Shown here in pieces: positions 8,653 to 18,512 of a stretch of DNA of 62,646 bases. Each line of letters opens with the position of its first letter. The stretch's first letter is position 1. Made by a program: the position numbers and the translations under genes. The notes below the pieces were generated by a model that saw only the letters and a program-made list of their open reading frames with translations, did no database searches and was not told the DNA's origin. The stretch comes from SKVR01 sp964453995 (GTDB taxonomy: Bacteria; Bacteroidota; Bacteroidia; Bacteroidales; UBA7960), in contig CAYVQC010000021.1 in NCBI GenBank assembly GCA_964453995.1, positions 1 through 62,646 of the forward strand. Reading direction: 5' to 3'.

Positions 8653-11373
8653 ATGGACAACCTGCAAAAAAATACTAACGCTTCAAACCATCCCCTGGTC
8701 ATTGAAAGTATCCGCGCCATTCACGGGGCCAACTATTACAGCGCCGGGCCGGTAATTTTATTGCGGCTCAACCTGGGCTCCTACGACGAACGTTTTACCA
8801 ATACCCTGCAAGGTTTTTATGAACAATTGGAATCCCATTTGCCGTCACTGTATGAGCATCATTGTAGTGAAGGAAAACCTGGTGGCTTTTTTAAACGGGT
8901 GCAGGATGGTACATTGCTGGGCCATGTAGCTGAACATGTTGCCATTGAGCTGCAAACCCTTGCAGGAATGGATGTTAGGTTTGGAAAGACGCGGGCTACA
9001 CAACAACAGGGAGTTTACAATGTAGTTTACCGCTTTTTCGATGAACAGGCCGGCATAGTTGCCGGCAAGACAGCCATTGATCTGCTCAACAGTTTGCTGA
9101 TGCAACAATCATTTGATGTAAACCATGCAGTAGAAAAACTCATCGCCATCAGGGAAAACAATATGCCCGGGCCCAGCACGCAGGCTATTATCGATCAGGC
9201 GCGCGAGCGGTCCATTCCTGTTATACGCCTGGATTCCTACAACCTGGTGCAACTGGGCACAGGAAAGTACCAAAAGCGCATACGTGCCACCCTAAGCCCC
9301 ACTACCAGTTATGTTGCAGTTGACAACATGAAGGATTCCTTCCTTTCGTCGCTTATGCTGCGCAATGCAGGTATTCCTGTGGCAGATACCTTGCTGGCAG
9401 AAAACCTGGATGAAGTATTGGCGTTTCATAAAAAAACCGATAAGCCTTTGGTGTTGAAAACACCCATAAATGAAAAACAAAGGAGTGTTTTTCCTGCTCT
9501 CAACGATAAAGACTCTCTTAAAAGGGCTTTTGAAACCTGCAGCAAATACAGCAAAAAGGTATTGGTGCAGGTGCAGGTGGCAGGAGAAACCTTCCGTTTG
9601 CTGGTAATCAATGGCAAATTTGAGGCAGCTTGCAGACTCACTAAACCTGAGGTTATAGGCAATGGAGAAGATACCATAGAAATACTTATCGAAAGGCTCA
9701 ACCAGGCTCAGAAGCGAAAAGAAGGCGATAAATCAAGCCTCACCAAAATACAACCTGACGAACAAACCGATGAACTTCTTGCCTTTTATGGCTACAACCT
9801 GCAAACGGTTCCGGATCAGGGTGTACGTATTGTCCTTAGCCAGCATTCAAGCCCATTACTGGGGGCGCTTACCGAAGATGTTACCGGAACAGTGCATCCA
9901 CTCAACCGCTTTCTGGCAGAAAGAGCTGCCCAGGTGAGCGGTTTGGATGTGGCAGGGGTAAATATCATTTGCCCTGACATCAGCAGGCCAATTCCTTTTG
10001 GGCAGGGCGTTGTGCTCAACGTTCTTGCCGCACCTGATTTCAGAATGCACATCAACCCCTGGAAAGGCAAACCCAGGAAAGTAGCCAGGGCTTTTGTGGA
10101 TATGATCTATCCTGAGAGTAAACCCTCAAGGATACCCGTATTCTCTGTAACAGGATCGGCAGGTAAATCGGTATGTGCATACCTTGTCAGTTTTATGCTC
10201 GAAAAGCATGGATATAAAACCGGATTGGCGCATTCCGATGGTATTTTCTCTTCCGGAAGAAAAATTGTACAGGGCGATATGGCAGAACACCATGGCACAA
10301 GGCTGATTTTGCAGGATCCGGGAATTGATTGCGCAGTGCTGGAAACCGCTGTGGAAAGTATATCAAAGGATGGATTGGGATACGACAATGCCGATGTGGG
10401 AATTATTCTCAATGCACATCCACAGTATCTTCCCTCTTCCGAACTTTCCAACGAGGACGACATTGCCTATACGCAAAATGTAATTGCAGAAGGACTGGTG
10501 AAGGGAGGTACTGCCATCCTCAATGCCGGTGATACAGCCGTAACGTATTGGAAGGATCGCATACATGAACGGATAGCGTTGTTCCAGGCCGGCCAGCCGG
10601 GCGAATTTTTTCTTCAGCACACCCAGGCAGGTTCCAGGGGTATAGCTCTGGAGAATGATACGCTTATACTCTGGCATGATGGTAAAAGAAAACCATTGGT
10701 AAAAATTGATCAACTGCCAATAGTAGCACACGCTTATCATAAGATATTTATGGAAAGTTTAATGGCAGCCGTGCTTGCTGTGGATTATGCAGGCATACCT
10801 GCTGATAAGGCTGTGGAATACCTTAAAGATTTCAAACCGGCAGCATACACCCTTCATGGCAGACTTGCCATGGCAAAACTAAAGGACAACCTTCTGCTGA
10901 TCGACAGACCTGCCACCCAACATTCGCTTGCTGCCATAAAGCAAATCATTGACGATACCAGGAAAGAGCCGGTTCTCTACGTAGACCTAAGTGGAAATTT
11001 GCCGGAAGATTTCAAAACAGCTCTTTTAAGGGAGTTTTCAGGAATTGCTGTTAAAGTTTTCCTCTTCTTCTCTGCTATGCACGGAGCTGAAGATAGAATT
11101 GCCACTGTGCCAGGCAACAACACCATCGTTTCCCTTAACGAATACTACCTGGAAGAAACCTCCGGAACACAACATTCCAAACAGCAAATTTTAACCCACT
11201 GGGAAGAAAGCAAAAGCACTGATCCTGCTACAACTTCTTTTGCCGTACTGGATAATGTTGCTGATCTCATTCGGCAGTTGCATACCCAACAACCAACAAA
11301 GATCCATGTGCTCTTTACCTGGAATTTTATTGAATTATACCAGTCCCTGAAAACAGAAATTGACTTTCTCTGA
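8653..11373 (+). CDS. cphA: Cyanophycin-synthetase-like protein with altered ATP sites
   Basis: A 906-residue protein with the three-domain layout of CphA. The N-terminal domain is well conserved (GHVAEHVAIELQTLAG, FGKTR, GVYNVV at about 95-135). The ATP-grasp domain (about 170-480) keeps IPVIRLDSYNLVQLG, but where CphA has KPxDGNHGRGV this protein has LKTPINEKQRSV from residue 268. The Mur-ligase domain (about 490-906) has VTGSAGKS at 499-506 in place of GTNGKT, ETAVES at 564-569 in place of ETARGG, and HPQYL at 589-593 where CphA has DHLG. CphA builds the Asp-Arg reserve polymer in the cytosol using both ATP sites. Here the fold is clear but catalysis is doubtful. Single-site relatives (CphA2) are known in cyanobacteria. 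It could be a pseudo-enzyme partner or a ligase for another peptide. Its own promoter precedes it. Confidence 0.8.
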   Translation: MDNLQKNTNASNHPLVIESIRAIHGANYYSAGPVILLRLNLGSYDERFTNTLQGFYEQLESHLPSLYEHHCSEGKPGGFFKRVQDGTLLGHVAEHVAIELQTLAGMDVRFGKTRATQQQGVYNVVYRFFDEQAGIVAGKTAIDLLNSLLMQQSFDVNHAVEKLIAIRENNMPGPSTQAIIDQARERSIPVIRLDSYNLVQLGTGKYQKRIRATLSPTTSYVAVDNMKDSFLSSLMLRNAGIPVADTLLAENLDEVLAFHKKTDKPLVLKTPINEKQRSVFPALNDKDSLKRAFETCSKYSKKVLVQVQVAGETFRLLVINGKFEAACRLTKPEVIGNGEDTIEILIERLNQAQKRKEGDKSSLTKIQPDEQTDELLAFYGYNLQTVPDQGVRIVLSQHSSPLLGALTEDVTGTVHPLNRFLAERAAQVSGLDVAGVNIICPDISRPIPFGQGVVLNVLAAPDFRMHINPWKGKPRKVARAFVDMIYPESKPSRIPVFSVTGSAGKSVCAYLVSFMLEKHGYKTGLAHSDGIFSSGRKIVQGDMAEHHGTRLILQDPGIDCAVLETAVESISKDGLGYDNADVGIILNAHPQYLPSSELSNEDDIAYTQNVIAEGLVKGGTAILNAGDTAVTYWKDRIHERIALFQAGQPGEFFLQHTQAGSRGIALENDTLILWHDGKRKPLVKIDQLPIVAHAYHKIFMESLMAAVLAVDYAGIPADKAVEYLKDFKPAAYTLHGRLAMAKLKDNLLLIDRPATQHSLAAIKQIIDDTRKEPVLYVDLSGNLPEDFKTALLREFSGIAVKVFLFFSAMHGAEDRIATVPGNNTIVSLNEYYLEETSGTQHSKQQILTHWEESKSTDPATTSFAVLDNVADLIRQLHTQQPTKIHVLFTWNFIELYQSLKTEIDFL

Positions 11374-11439
11374 TCCCGTCCATTTATTTTTATTAACGTT
11401 TAAGGGCTACGAATGCACCTGTAAGTAGATGGATTTGTA

Positions 11440-11447
11440 TAATTTTG
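11440..11447 (+). promoter_or_regulatory. Putative -7 box of the DUF4831 gene
   Basis: TAATTTTG fits TAnnTTTG about 88 nt before the ATG at 11535. No TTTG is correctly placed upstream. Confidence 0.3.
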
Positions 11448-11534
11448 TTGGCAGGAGGCCGTGACACATTCCTTTTTGAAAAATTCAACCGGCAGCAGAG
11501 TTTGTTTTAGAACCCCAAAATACCATTAAAACCT

Positions 11535-12713
11535 ATGATCAACCCTCGAATAAGTATTCTCCTGCTTTTGTTGCTTTTGTTGGTAAATTCCTGCAAAACA
11601 TACCATCCAGTTAAGGTTTACCCGGTAAACCACCTGGAAACCGGACACTCGCTCCAGGGCTTTTATTATGCTCTTCCCCGTACTGTGCTTACCATTGATG
11701 TAACCATACTGAAAACAGAAGAAATCCCAGGGCCCTTCGCCCGTTATGCCGATAGCTTTCTTGGGCTGGAGGATGTGATTATGCAACCCTCCGTAAGCTA
11801 TTCCATTGAAGATGTTTCCGTAAACAGTTATGCAGAAGCAGATCCTTCTGAGTTTTATTTTGTGGAATATGATAGTGAAAAGAACAGCGAAAACCCGATG
11901 GCCATTTCCCTGAGTGAAACAGGGATGGTAACTGGAATCAATATAATTTCTGACCAGCAAATCCGCAATAAAGTTCCCGGTAAGGTGTCTGAGTTTGGTT
12001 CCTGGGGCACAGAAGCTACATTTAACCATTTTATTGAAACAAATCTGCAGGAACAAATTGATACTATTGTTGAGAGAGTACGTATGGATACGGTAACAGT
12101 AGAAAGAAAAAGACTCAGGCGCAGCTGGGTAGAAAAAACTTCAGAAGTACGGGCACGCGAAGTGGCTGATTATATTCTGGATATTCGCAACAAACAGTTC
12201 GATGTGGTGAGCGGTTTTGCCGAAATCACCTACTCAAAAGAGGCCATCCAATACATGAATGAGCAACTGGAATCCATGGAGGAAGATCACCTGGAACTTT
12301 TTACCGGTATTACTGCCCAATCGAAGATCCGTTACCGGTATTTTTATACGCCACAGAAAGACCTTGCCGGAGATCCTGATACGCTGTTTCACTTCTCTGA
12401 GAGAAACGGAGTCTCTGACGTTCCAGGTTCAACCACCGGGGAAGTAATCATTTCTGCTGAAAGAGATTTTGGCTCCAGACAGATGAGCATCTTTACCATG
12501 AATCCCGCCGTAGAAAAAGAAGTGGCAAGAGGCATCTATTATCGCATACCGGAGTATGGAATCATCCGAATAAGCCGTGATGGACGGCCTTTAGCAGATG
12601 CCAGGCTTCTGATCAGCCAATTTGGTACCATTACCAGCTTACCCCCCAACGACTTCAGGATAGAATTTTTCCCCGAAACAGGCGCTATAAAATCGATTGA
12701 GAAAATCAGGTAG
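11535..12713 (+). CDS. DUF4831 family lipoprotein
   Basis: A 392-residue exported protein. A hydrophobic leucine-rich signal (about residues 7-16) ends in lipobox LVNSC, so the mature protein should be lipid-anchored. The following GFYYALPRTVLTIDVTI segment is typical of DUF4831, a Bacteroidota family of unknown function. A conserved-looking basic/acidic helix (RKRLRRSWVEKTSEVRAREVADYI) follows near residues 192-215, and the C-terminal half is beta-rich. It begins a plus-strand run with the dehydrogenase (113 nt later) and the GNAT-nitrilase gene. No enzymatic motif was seen. Confidence 0.8.
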   Translation: MINPRISILLLLLLLLVNSCKTYHPVKVYPVNHLETGHSLQGFYYALPRTVLTIDVTILKTEEIPGPFARYADSFLGLEDVIMQPSVSYSIEDVSVNSYAEADPSEFYFVEYDSEKNSENPMAISLSETGMVTGINIISDQQIRNKVPGKVSEFGSWGTEATFNHFIETNLQEQIDTIVERVRMDTVTVERKRLRRSWVEKTSEVRAREVADYILDIRNKQFDVVSGFAEITYSKEAIQYMNEQLESMEEDHLELFTGITAQSKIRYRYFYTPQKDLAGDPDTLFHFSERNGVSDVPGSTTGEVIISAERDFGSRQMSIFTMNPAVEKEVARGIYYRIPEYGIIRISRDGRPLADARLLISQFGTITSLPPNDFRIEFFPETGAIKSIEKIR

Positions 12714-12826
12714 CCCTGGGAGAGGAATAGAGCTGACCGGTATTTCCAAAATCAGGATACTGTAACAGAAATCGGGGTAATGAAAAAAACTGAAAAGGTG
12801 TATTACAAACTTTTAAAACAAAACAA

Positions 12827-13585
12827 ATGAAGCATATCATCATAACAGGCCACAGCAAAGGATTGGGTGCAGGTATTGCCCTGCAGCTCATTGATGAGAA
12901 TCATCACATACATGGTATTTCCCGAACCGATAATCCCGATCTTGAAAAACTTGTAAGGGCAAAGGGGGGAAAATTTAATTTTTATGCCTGCGATCTTTCC
13001 CATCCCGAGATCATCAGCCCCATCATGAACGAGGTATTTCAAAACATCCATCAATCCAATGATATTGAAGGGGTTTACCTGATCAACAATGCAGGTGTGA
13101 TTGAACCCATAGGGCCCATACCCACTCTTGAGCCGGCTGCTATAGACAAGCATTTAAAGATCAACCTTGTTGCCCCAATGTTTCTCATCCGCGAATTTAT
13201 GATCGCAACCAGTAACCTCCAGGTGGAAAAAAGGGTCATCAATATATCTTCCGGTGCTGCTACCAACCCTTATCATGGCTGGAGCGTTTATTGCACGGGA
13301 AAAGCCGCAATGGACATGTTTACCCGCTGTTGTGCCACCGAGCAGGAAGATATGCAGTGGCCAGTGAAAGTTATGGCAGTGGCTCCCGGCATCATTGATA
13401 CCGATATGCAAACCACCATCAGAGCCACTTCAGAAGAACAATTCATTCACCGCCAGCGCTTTGTGGATCTGAAAGCATCAGGGCAACTGGTAGAACCCAC
13501 CTTAGCAGGTAAAAAAATCAGGGAACTGCTGTTTTCCGAAGAATTTAAAAACGGCGAAATCACCGATATCCGCCATCTGTATTGA
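12827..13585 (+). CDS. Short-chain dehydrogenase/reductase
   Basis: A 252-residue classical SDR enzyme of the cytosol. The nucleotide-binding motif TGHSKGLG occupies residues 7-14. NNAG is at 87-90, and the catalytic set Asn113, Ser142, Tyr155 and Lys159 is intact (YCTGK). The sequence resembles the benzil reductase/sepiapterin-reductase-like subgroup more than fatty-acid FabG, so a small carbonyl substrate is likely but unidentified. The next gene starts 45 nt downstream on the same strand, suggesting co-transcription. Confidence 0.85.
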   Translation: MKHIIITGHSKGLGAGIALQLIDENHHIHGISRTDNPDLEKLVRAKGGKFNFYACDLSHPEIISPIMNEVFQNIHQSNDIEGVYLINNAGVIEPIGPIPTLEPAAIDKHLKINLVAPMFLIREFMIATSNLQVEKRVINISSGAATNPYHGWSVYCTGKAAMDMFTRCCATEQEDMQWPVKVMAVAPGIIDTDMQTTIRATSEEQFIHRQRFVDLKASGQLVEPTLAGKKIRELLFSEEFKNGEITDIRHLY

Positions 13586-13630
13586 TGCTTGCAGGAAATA
13601 ACGGACCGAAAATAAGCAAATCAGGTTATT

Positions 13631-15199
13631 ATGGAAAAGATTAATCTTCAGGAGTTTGAGAGTAAGGTAAATGTTAGAAACCTGGAATTAAGTGACTTTG
13701 ATGCGCTGGTTAGGATGCAAAAAGTATGTTTTCCTTCCATGCAAACCTGGACACGCGAAAATATTGAAAGCCAGCTCAAAGTATTCCCGGAAGGACAAAT
13801 TATTATAGAAATCGATGGCATGTTGGTAGCCTCATCTTCGAGTCTGATCATCGACTCGCAGGACCTTGATTTTGAAAAAAACTGGGATGAGATTTGCGAC
13901 TACGGAAATATTACTACCCACAACCCCGAAGGAGATACACTCTATGGTATGGAGATCATGGTGCATCCCGAATTCAGGGGGATGAAACTGGCCACACGAT
14001 TGTATGAAGCGCGCAAGGAACTGGCACGTGACAAAAACCTCAGACGCATTGTTATTGGCGGGCGCCTGCCAGGCTACAAGAGTTACCGAGATAAGCTCAA
14101 TATAAATCAATATGTTGACAGGGTTACCAGCAAAGCTATTTTCGACCCAGTGCTTACCCCTCAGCTTTCTAATGGATTCTCCCTGAAAAAAGTAATCCGG
14201 GAGTATATTGATGAAGATAAGGAATCCAGCGGGTTTGCCACATATCTTGAATGGACGAACTTCGATTACAGGGAGGAAAAGGACCGCCAGCTGCTTACTT
14301 CGCTTCCTGTTAGGATATGCGTAGTGCAATACCAGATCAGACAAATCAGGAGCTTTGATGATTTTGCGGTTCAGTGCGAGTATTTTGTGGATGTAGCTTC
14401 GGGTTACAAAAGTGACTTTATCTTGTTTCCCGAAATATTTACCATTCAGCTGCTCTCCCTCTTTCCCAAGGAAAATCCCGGAAAAGCTGCCCGCCGTATC
14501 AGCGAATTCACCGAGCAATATCTCGAGCTGTTCAGCGACCTGGCAATCAAATACAATATTAATATTGTTGCGGGTTCGCACTTTACCTCTGAAGGAGAAA
14601 GGCTACACAATATTGCTTACCTTTTCCAACGTAATGGTGAGATTGGTAAGCAATACAAACTCCATATCAGTCCCAACGAGAAAAAATGGTGGGGTATTGA
14701 GCCTGGCAACCAGATAGAAGTATTTGATACTGATAAGGGCAAAATTGCCATACAGATTTGCTATGATATAGAATTTCCTGAGGTTTCGCGCATTGCCGTA
14801 GAACAGGGAGCGCGCATTATTTTTGTTCCTTTCCGCACCGACGATCGCCAAAGCTATCTGCGGGTAAGGTATTGCGCCCAGGCAAGGTGCATTGAAAACC
14901 AGGTTTTTGTAGCTATCTCGGGTACTGTGGGCAACCTGCCAAATGTTGATAATATCGATATCCAGTACGCACAAAGCGGCATCCTCACCCCTTCTGATTT
15001 TTCTTTTGCCCGCGATGCCATTGCGGCTGAATGCACTCCCAATGTTGAGACCGTTATCATTAACGATATCGACATGGAATTGCTCAAAAGACACCGCAAT
15101 CTGGGTACTGTCAACAATTGGAATGACCGTCGTACCGACCTCTACCAGATTATTCTTCCAAAAGACGGCGATAATAAAAATGCTTCGCCGGGCAGATAA
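13631..15199 (+). CDS. GNAT acetyltransferase fused to a carbon-nitrogen hydrolase
   Basis: A 522-residue two-domain protein. Residues ~14-220 form a GNAT domain with acetyl-CoA loop pattern HPEFRGMKLATRLYEA. Residues ~228-515 form a nitrilase-superfamily amidohydrolase with the Glu-Lys-Cys triad visible: Glu268 (ILFPEIF), Lys343 (YKLHIS) and Cys377 (IQICYDIEFPE). This fusion is known in Bacteroidota and other bacteria as a bifunctional annotation, but the substrate is not established. One domain could acylate an amine while the other hydrolyses an amide. It shares a plus-strand run with the SDR gene. Confidence 0.9.
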   Translation: MEKINLQEFESKVNVRNLELSDFDALVRMQKVCFPSMQTWTRENIESQLKVFPEGQIIIEIDGMLVASSSSLIIDSQDLDFEKNWDEICDYGNITTHNPEGDTLYGMEIMVHPEFRGMKLATRLYEARKELARDKNLRRIVIGGRLPGYKSYRDKLNINQYVDRVTSKAIFDPVLTPQLSNGFSLKKVIREYIDEDKESSGFATYLEWTNFDYREEKDRQLLTSLPVRICVVQYQIRQIRSFDDFAVQCEYFVDVASGYKSDFILFPEIFTIQLLSLFPKENPGKAARRISEFTEQYLELFSDLAIKYNINIVAGSHFTSEGERLHNIAYLFQRNGEIGKQYKLHISPNEKKWWGIEPGNQIEVFDTDKGKIAIQICYDIEFPEVSRIAVEQGARIIFVPFRTDDRQSYLRVRYCAQARCIENQVFVAISGTVGNLPNVDNIDIQYAQSGILTPSDFSFARDAIAAECTPNVETVIINDIDMELLKRHRNLGTVNNWNDRRTDLYQIILPKDGDNKNASPGR

Positions 15200-15494
15200 T
15201 TTATTGTTTTTCTTTGGTTTGCCTGTTACGGCAAGCAGAAATCATCACCACCTCCCCTTTTTGTAATTACTACACTAAAATTCCTCCTGTTTTGGCATAC
15301 GCATTATGCGATTTTTTTCTTTAAATAGTTTACACTGTTGAAAAAAACAATTCTCCTCAGCGTTTGTTTATAGGGCAAAAGCTGAATTTCATTGAATCGT
15401 AAGATGGATTTACTGTGCCTAAATTCAGAAGATTTTATACAGAATTATTTCTTAATTTTTAACCTTAAACACTATCATTCAATTAATAATCGCT

Positions 15495-15983
15495 ATGAAA
15501 TTTATAGAAAAATATGAAAAATTTGAATCCCGACTTTTAAACTGGATGGCAGTTCACGGAATTGTACTGCTACGTATTAGCATAGGGATAATATTCTTTT
15601 GGTTTGGATTTCAGAAATTTTTTCCGGGAATCAGTTCAGCTGAAGATATAGCCACACGCACCATTGATGTAATGTCCTTTGGCATTGTCCAGGCTCCATT
15701 TTCTATGCCAATCCTTGCCACCTGGGAAACCCTGATCGGGATTGGATTTATTTTTGGCAAATACCTGCGTGCCACCATTATACTTCTTTACCTGCAAATG
15801 GCCGGAACACTTTTTCCTTTGTTTGTGTTTCCCGAGGAAACATTCTATCTTGCTCCCTTTATTCCTACCATTGAAGGGCAGTATATCATAAAGAACTTCA
15901 TCATTATTACTGCTGCCATGGTAATTTTGGCTCACAACCAGGGCAAGATCATCAGCAAGGATAAGTCAGTACGCGAACAGTAA
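15495..15983 (+). CDS. DoxX/DUF417-like membrane protein
   Basis: A 162-residue protein with about four membrane segments. The first, at about 22-44 (GIVLLRISIGIIFFWFGFQKFFPG), carries the RxSxGxxFxWFGxxKFFPG pattern of DoxX/DUF417-type proteins, followed by SSAEDIATRTI. Related proteins are small inner-membrane proteins linked to redox or stress functions, but the reaction is uncertain. The 295-bp upstream gap contains no recognised box. The neighbouring minus-strand gene converges and ends 14 nt away. Confidence 0.7.
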   Translation: MKFIEKYEKFESRLLNWMAVHGIVLLRISIGIIFFWFGFQKFFPGISSAEDIATRTIDVMSFGIVQAPFSMPILATWETLIGIGFIFGKYLRATIILLYLQMAGTLFPLFVFPEETFYLAPFIPTIEGQYIIKNFIIITAAMVILAHNQGKIISKDKSVREQ

Positions 15984-15997
15984 TCTCTGGCATTTGA

Positions 15998-18496
15998 TCA
16001 GCCCGGCCAGTTTCGCTGAAAACTGCGGGAATAGTTGCGAAACCAGGGATCATTACCGGTTTTTTCCTGGAGGTATATTTCGGGGTTTATGTGAGGGGTG
16101 CTGGTATAGATGTATTTTGCGGCTCTTTGCCCGGCATACTCCTGCAACTCCTTCAGTTCTCTTGAGGCAAAGCCTTCAGTTCTCAGCAGATCAAGCAGGG
16201 CCAGTACCTTGTCCGGTTCACCCTGGTCCGACAGGTAGTAAATAACAGCTTTCACCAGCGATGTATTAGATGCCTGAAGGGTAAATTCAAAGAGATCCTG
16301 GTGGTGCATGCCCAGGTTGCCCAGTTTATTTTTATGAAAATAACGGCCTGCCTGGGTATGTTTTTCAATAAACTCCTCAAAGCCTTCGCGGGAAGTTCTG
16401 TAGTAAGCACTCCGGGCTTCATGCAGCAGATCCTGGTAAACGGCTGCCAGGGCAATGTAATTGTAACTGCCCAGGGTATCAATGGCATTGGGTTGGCATT
16501 GCTGTGATGCTTCGGCAAGCTCCTGTGCCCTGCTGTAAAGAAGAGCTGCTTCCGAATAATACTCCTTATTGAAATAATCACGCATGGTATGTATCAAAGA
16601 AGTTACTTCCTGGTATGTATTCCTGCATTCACTTTCATAAATCATCTCTTCCAGGCTTATGATACGTGCATTAATGAGCGAATCGGAACGCAATCCGTAA
16701 CGCAGGGTATATTGCATGATTTGTCCGAGTTGTTCCCTTGCCGCAGCTGTTTCCCCTGCCCATGCGCTCAGGTGTCCTTTGGAGAGCAAGTCTTTCACCC
16801 GTTCAATTGCTTCCTTTACTGTCATTTCAGGCTGCATGATGCCTGGTTCTTCTGAAGCAATGGGAATGGTAGCTTTAGCAGCGTTCATTTCTCCTTCTTT
16901 AGCCTTTTCTATTAAAAGAGCGACATCATCGCGGCAATTGATATTTGGCTGGCCGATGCATATTTTTTCAACCGCTTCGAGCAGCACCAAAGCAGTAGCA
17001 AAATCATACCCTAGCATGGCATTCTCTGCCTGCCGGTAATAGCCCTCTACCACCTGCTGCAGTAATGCTACTGCCTCACTATCATCTGGGATATACTGTT
17101 GGTTTTCACGGCTGTATTTCTGCGCACTTTCAATATAAGATACGGCAAAGGAATAATTTGCTGTTTGATAAGCCCGTTGGGCCACCGATAAATAGGACCT
17201 GTACATTCCGTAATGTCCGCTTGCAATAGAATCAGACAATGCAGCCGGGCAACTCCATTGTTGCAGGGACATACAAAACTCTTCCAGCTGCGTAAGGATG
17301 TACAGGGCATCCAGAAAACGGCCATCCTGCATTGCCTCACTGGCATCGAGTGTCCGGTGCGAATAGATTTGTGCTGAAAATTCATGAGCTTGGGTAGTCC
17401 ATTGGGAAGGCAGCCCTACTGGCCCAAGAATCTTGGCAAATCGATTCATTACAGCATTGTATGCACCTTTTTCCAGTTCAAGGGTCCCTTGTGCAATGTG
17501 AGACGGGATGTGAAGCGGATTATATACCAGAACGCGGTTAAAGTATTCTGAAGCTTTTAAGGTATCTCCCCCCGCCAATAATTCTTTTCCCTTAGAATAC
17601 AGGTGCTTGTCAATATTTGATATAATGTGGTTGAAGGCATTGCGCAGTGAGTCAATTTGTTTTTCGACCGTGGCCATACGGGGAATGATGCTCTCAGGAT
17701 CTATTTCATCGAGGGGCAGTTCGCGCAAGAACGGAGCATGTTGCAATTGCCCCATGATTACTTCAGCTTCGCACAGTACAAACTCATTCAGAATGGTATT
17801 TTCGTAATCACGGGCATCAAGATCCTGCAAGACAACTGTTATCTCTTCAAGGCTTGTATGGGCGGCATAGTAAGATGCCAATGAGTTGGAAAGCAAAGCA
17901 ACCTGCTCGTTGTATTCCTCTCCATAATGAAATTTCACAGAGGCAACTTTTACTGTAACCAGCGTATTGTTGCCGTTGCTTTTATCCAACCGGAAAGAAT
18001 GAATAGAAATGGGAAACGCTTTATCCTGCCACGAAACATCGCTAAGGTTTAACTCATTCAACACAGTACTATCCCTGCCTGTTACAAGCAACTTAATATC
18101 GGCCAGAGGAGGATAAAGGTGCTTATCCAGTGGAAAATCCTTGTAATGCTTGTCGCCCAGGATTGCAGGATTACTTATGGTGAGTAAAACATTGTGATTT
18201 CCCTTTTCAGTTTGCGCAAAATCAAGAGTTATGTTACACTGAAAATCATATCCGGTAAACACGCGTAGCTTGCCGTTTCCTTCTGCAAGAACCTGCAGCA
18301 GGTCATTCACTGCCAGATCATTGTTGCGGGTTGCACCGGGCAGAAAACGATATTCCTGGTGGTGATCAACATTTATAGAAGGTATTGATTGCGAAGCAAA
18401 AGAACCTTGCAAAAAACAAAATGCAACAAAAGTCAAGAAAATGAGCTTACGGCAAAGGAAGATACGATTTCCTGGAGTCATTGGGTAGAGAGGCAT
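15998..18496 (-). CDS. Large exported helical-repeat protein, function unknown
   Basis: An 832-residue protein I do not recognise. A signal peptide ends near residue 35 (FLQGSFAS) after MPLYPMTPGNRIF; a second Met at residue 6 is an alternative start. Residues ~36-220 are beta-rich and resemble an exported N-terminal beta domain. From ~300 to the end it is almost all helical with TPR-like patterns (ASEYFNRVLVYNPLHIPSHIAQGTLELEKG; later repeated AxxYxxAxxYxxAA segments). That suggests a solenoid scaffold with no catalytic motif. A -7 box lies just upstream. Its stop is 14 nt from that of the convergent DoxX-like gene. Possible roles are envelope assembly or gliding/T9SS accessory, but this is speculative. 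Confidence 0.7.
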   Translation of the reverse strand: MPLYPMTPGNRIFLCRKLIFLTFVAFCFLQGSFASQSIPSINVDHHQEYRFLPGATRNNDLAVNDLLQVLAEGNGKLRVFTGYDFQCNITLDFAQTEKGNHNVLLTISNPAILGDKHYKDFPLDKHLYPPLADIKLLVTGRDSTVLNELNLSDVSWQDKAFPISIHSFRLDKSNGNNTLVTVKVASVKFHYGEEYNEQVALLSNSLASYYAAHTSLEEITVVLQDLDARDYENTILNEFVLCEAEVIMGQLQHAPFLRELPLDEIDPESIIPRMATVEKQIDSLRNAFNHIISNIDKHLYSKGKELLAGGDTLKASEYFNRVLVYNPLHIPSHIAQGTLELEKGAYNAVMNRFAKILGPVGLPSQWTTQAHEFSAQIYSHRTLDASEAMQDGRFLDALYILTQLEEFCMSLQQWSCPAALSDSIASGHYGMYRSYLSVAQRAYQTANYSFAVSYIESAQKYSRENQQYIPDDSEAVALLQQVVEGYYRQAENAMLGYDFATALVLLEAVEKICIGQPNINCRDDVALLIEKAKEGEMNAAKATIPIASEEPGIMQPEMTVKEAIERVKDLLSKGHLSAWAGETAAAREQLGQIMQYTLRYGLRSDSLINARIISLEEMIYESECRNTYQEVTSLIHTMRDYFNKEYYSEAALLYSRAQELAEASQQCQPNAIDTLGSYNYIALAAVYQDLLHEARSAYYRTSREGFEEFIEKHTQAGRYFHKNKLGNLGMHHQDLFEFTLQASNTSLVKAVIYYLSDQGEPDKVLALLDLLRTEGFASRELKELQEYAGQRAAKYIYTSTPHINPEIYLQEKTGNDPWFRNYSRSFQRNWPG

Positions 18497-18512
18497 TTTT
18501 TTGATTCAGGGG

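Noticed and set aside
13832..14581. 249-codon minus-strand open frame
   Set aside because: Antisense to the GNAT-nitrilase gene, whose catalytic motifs are clear. No independent features.
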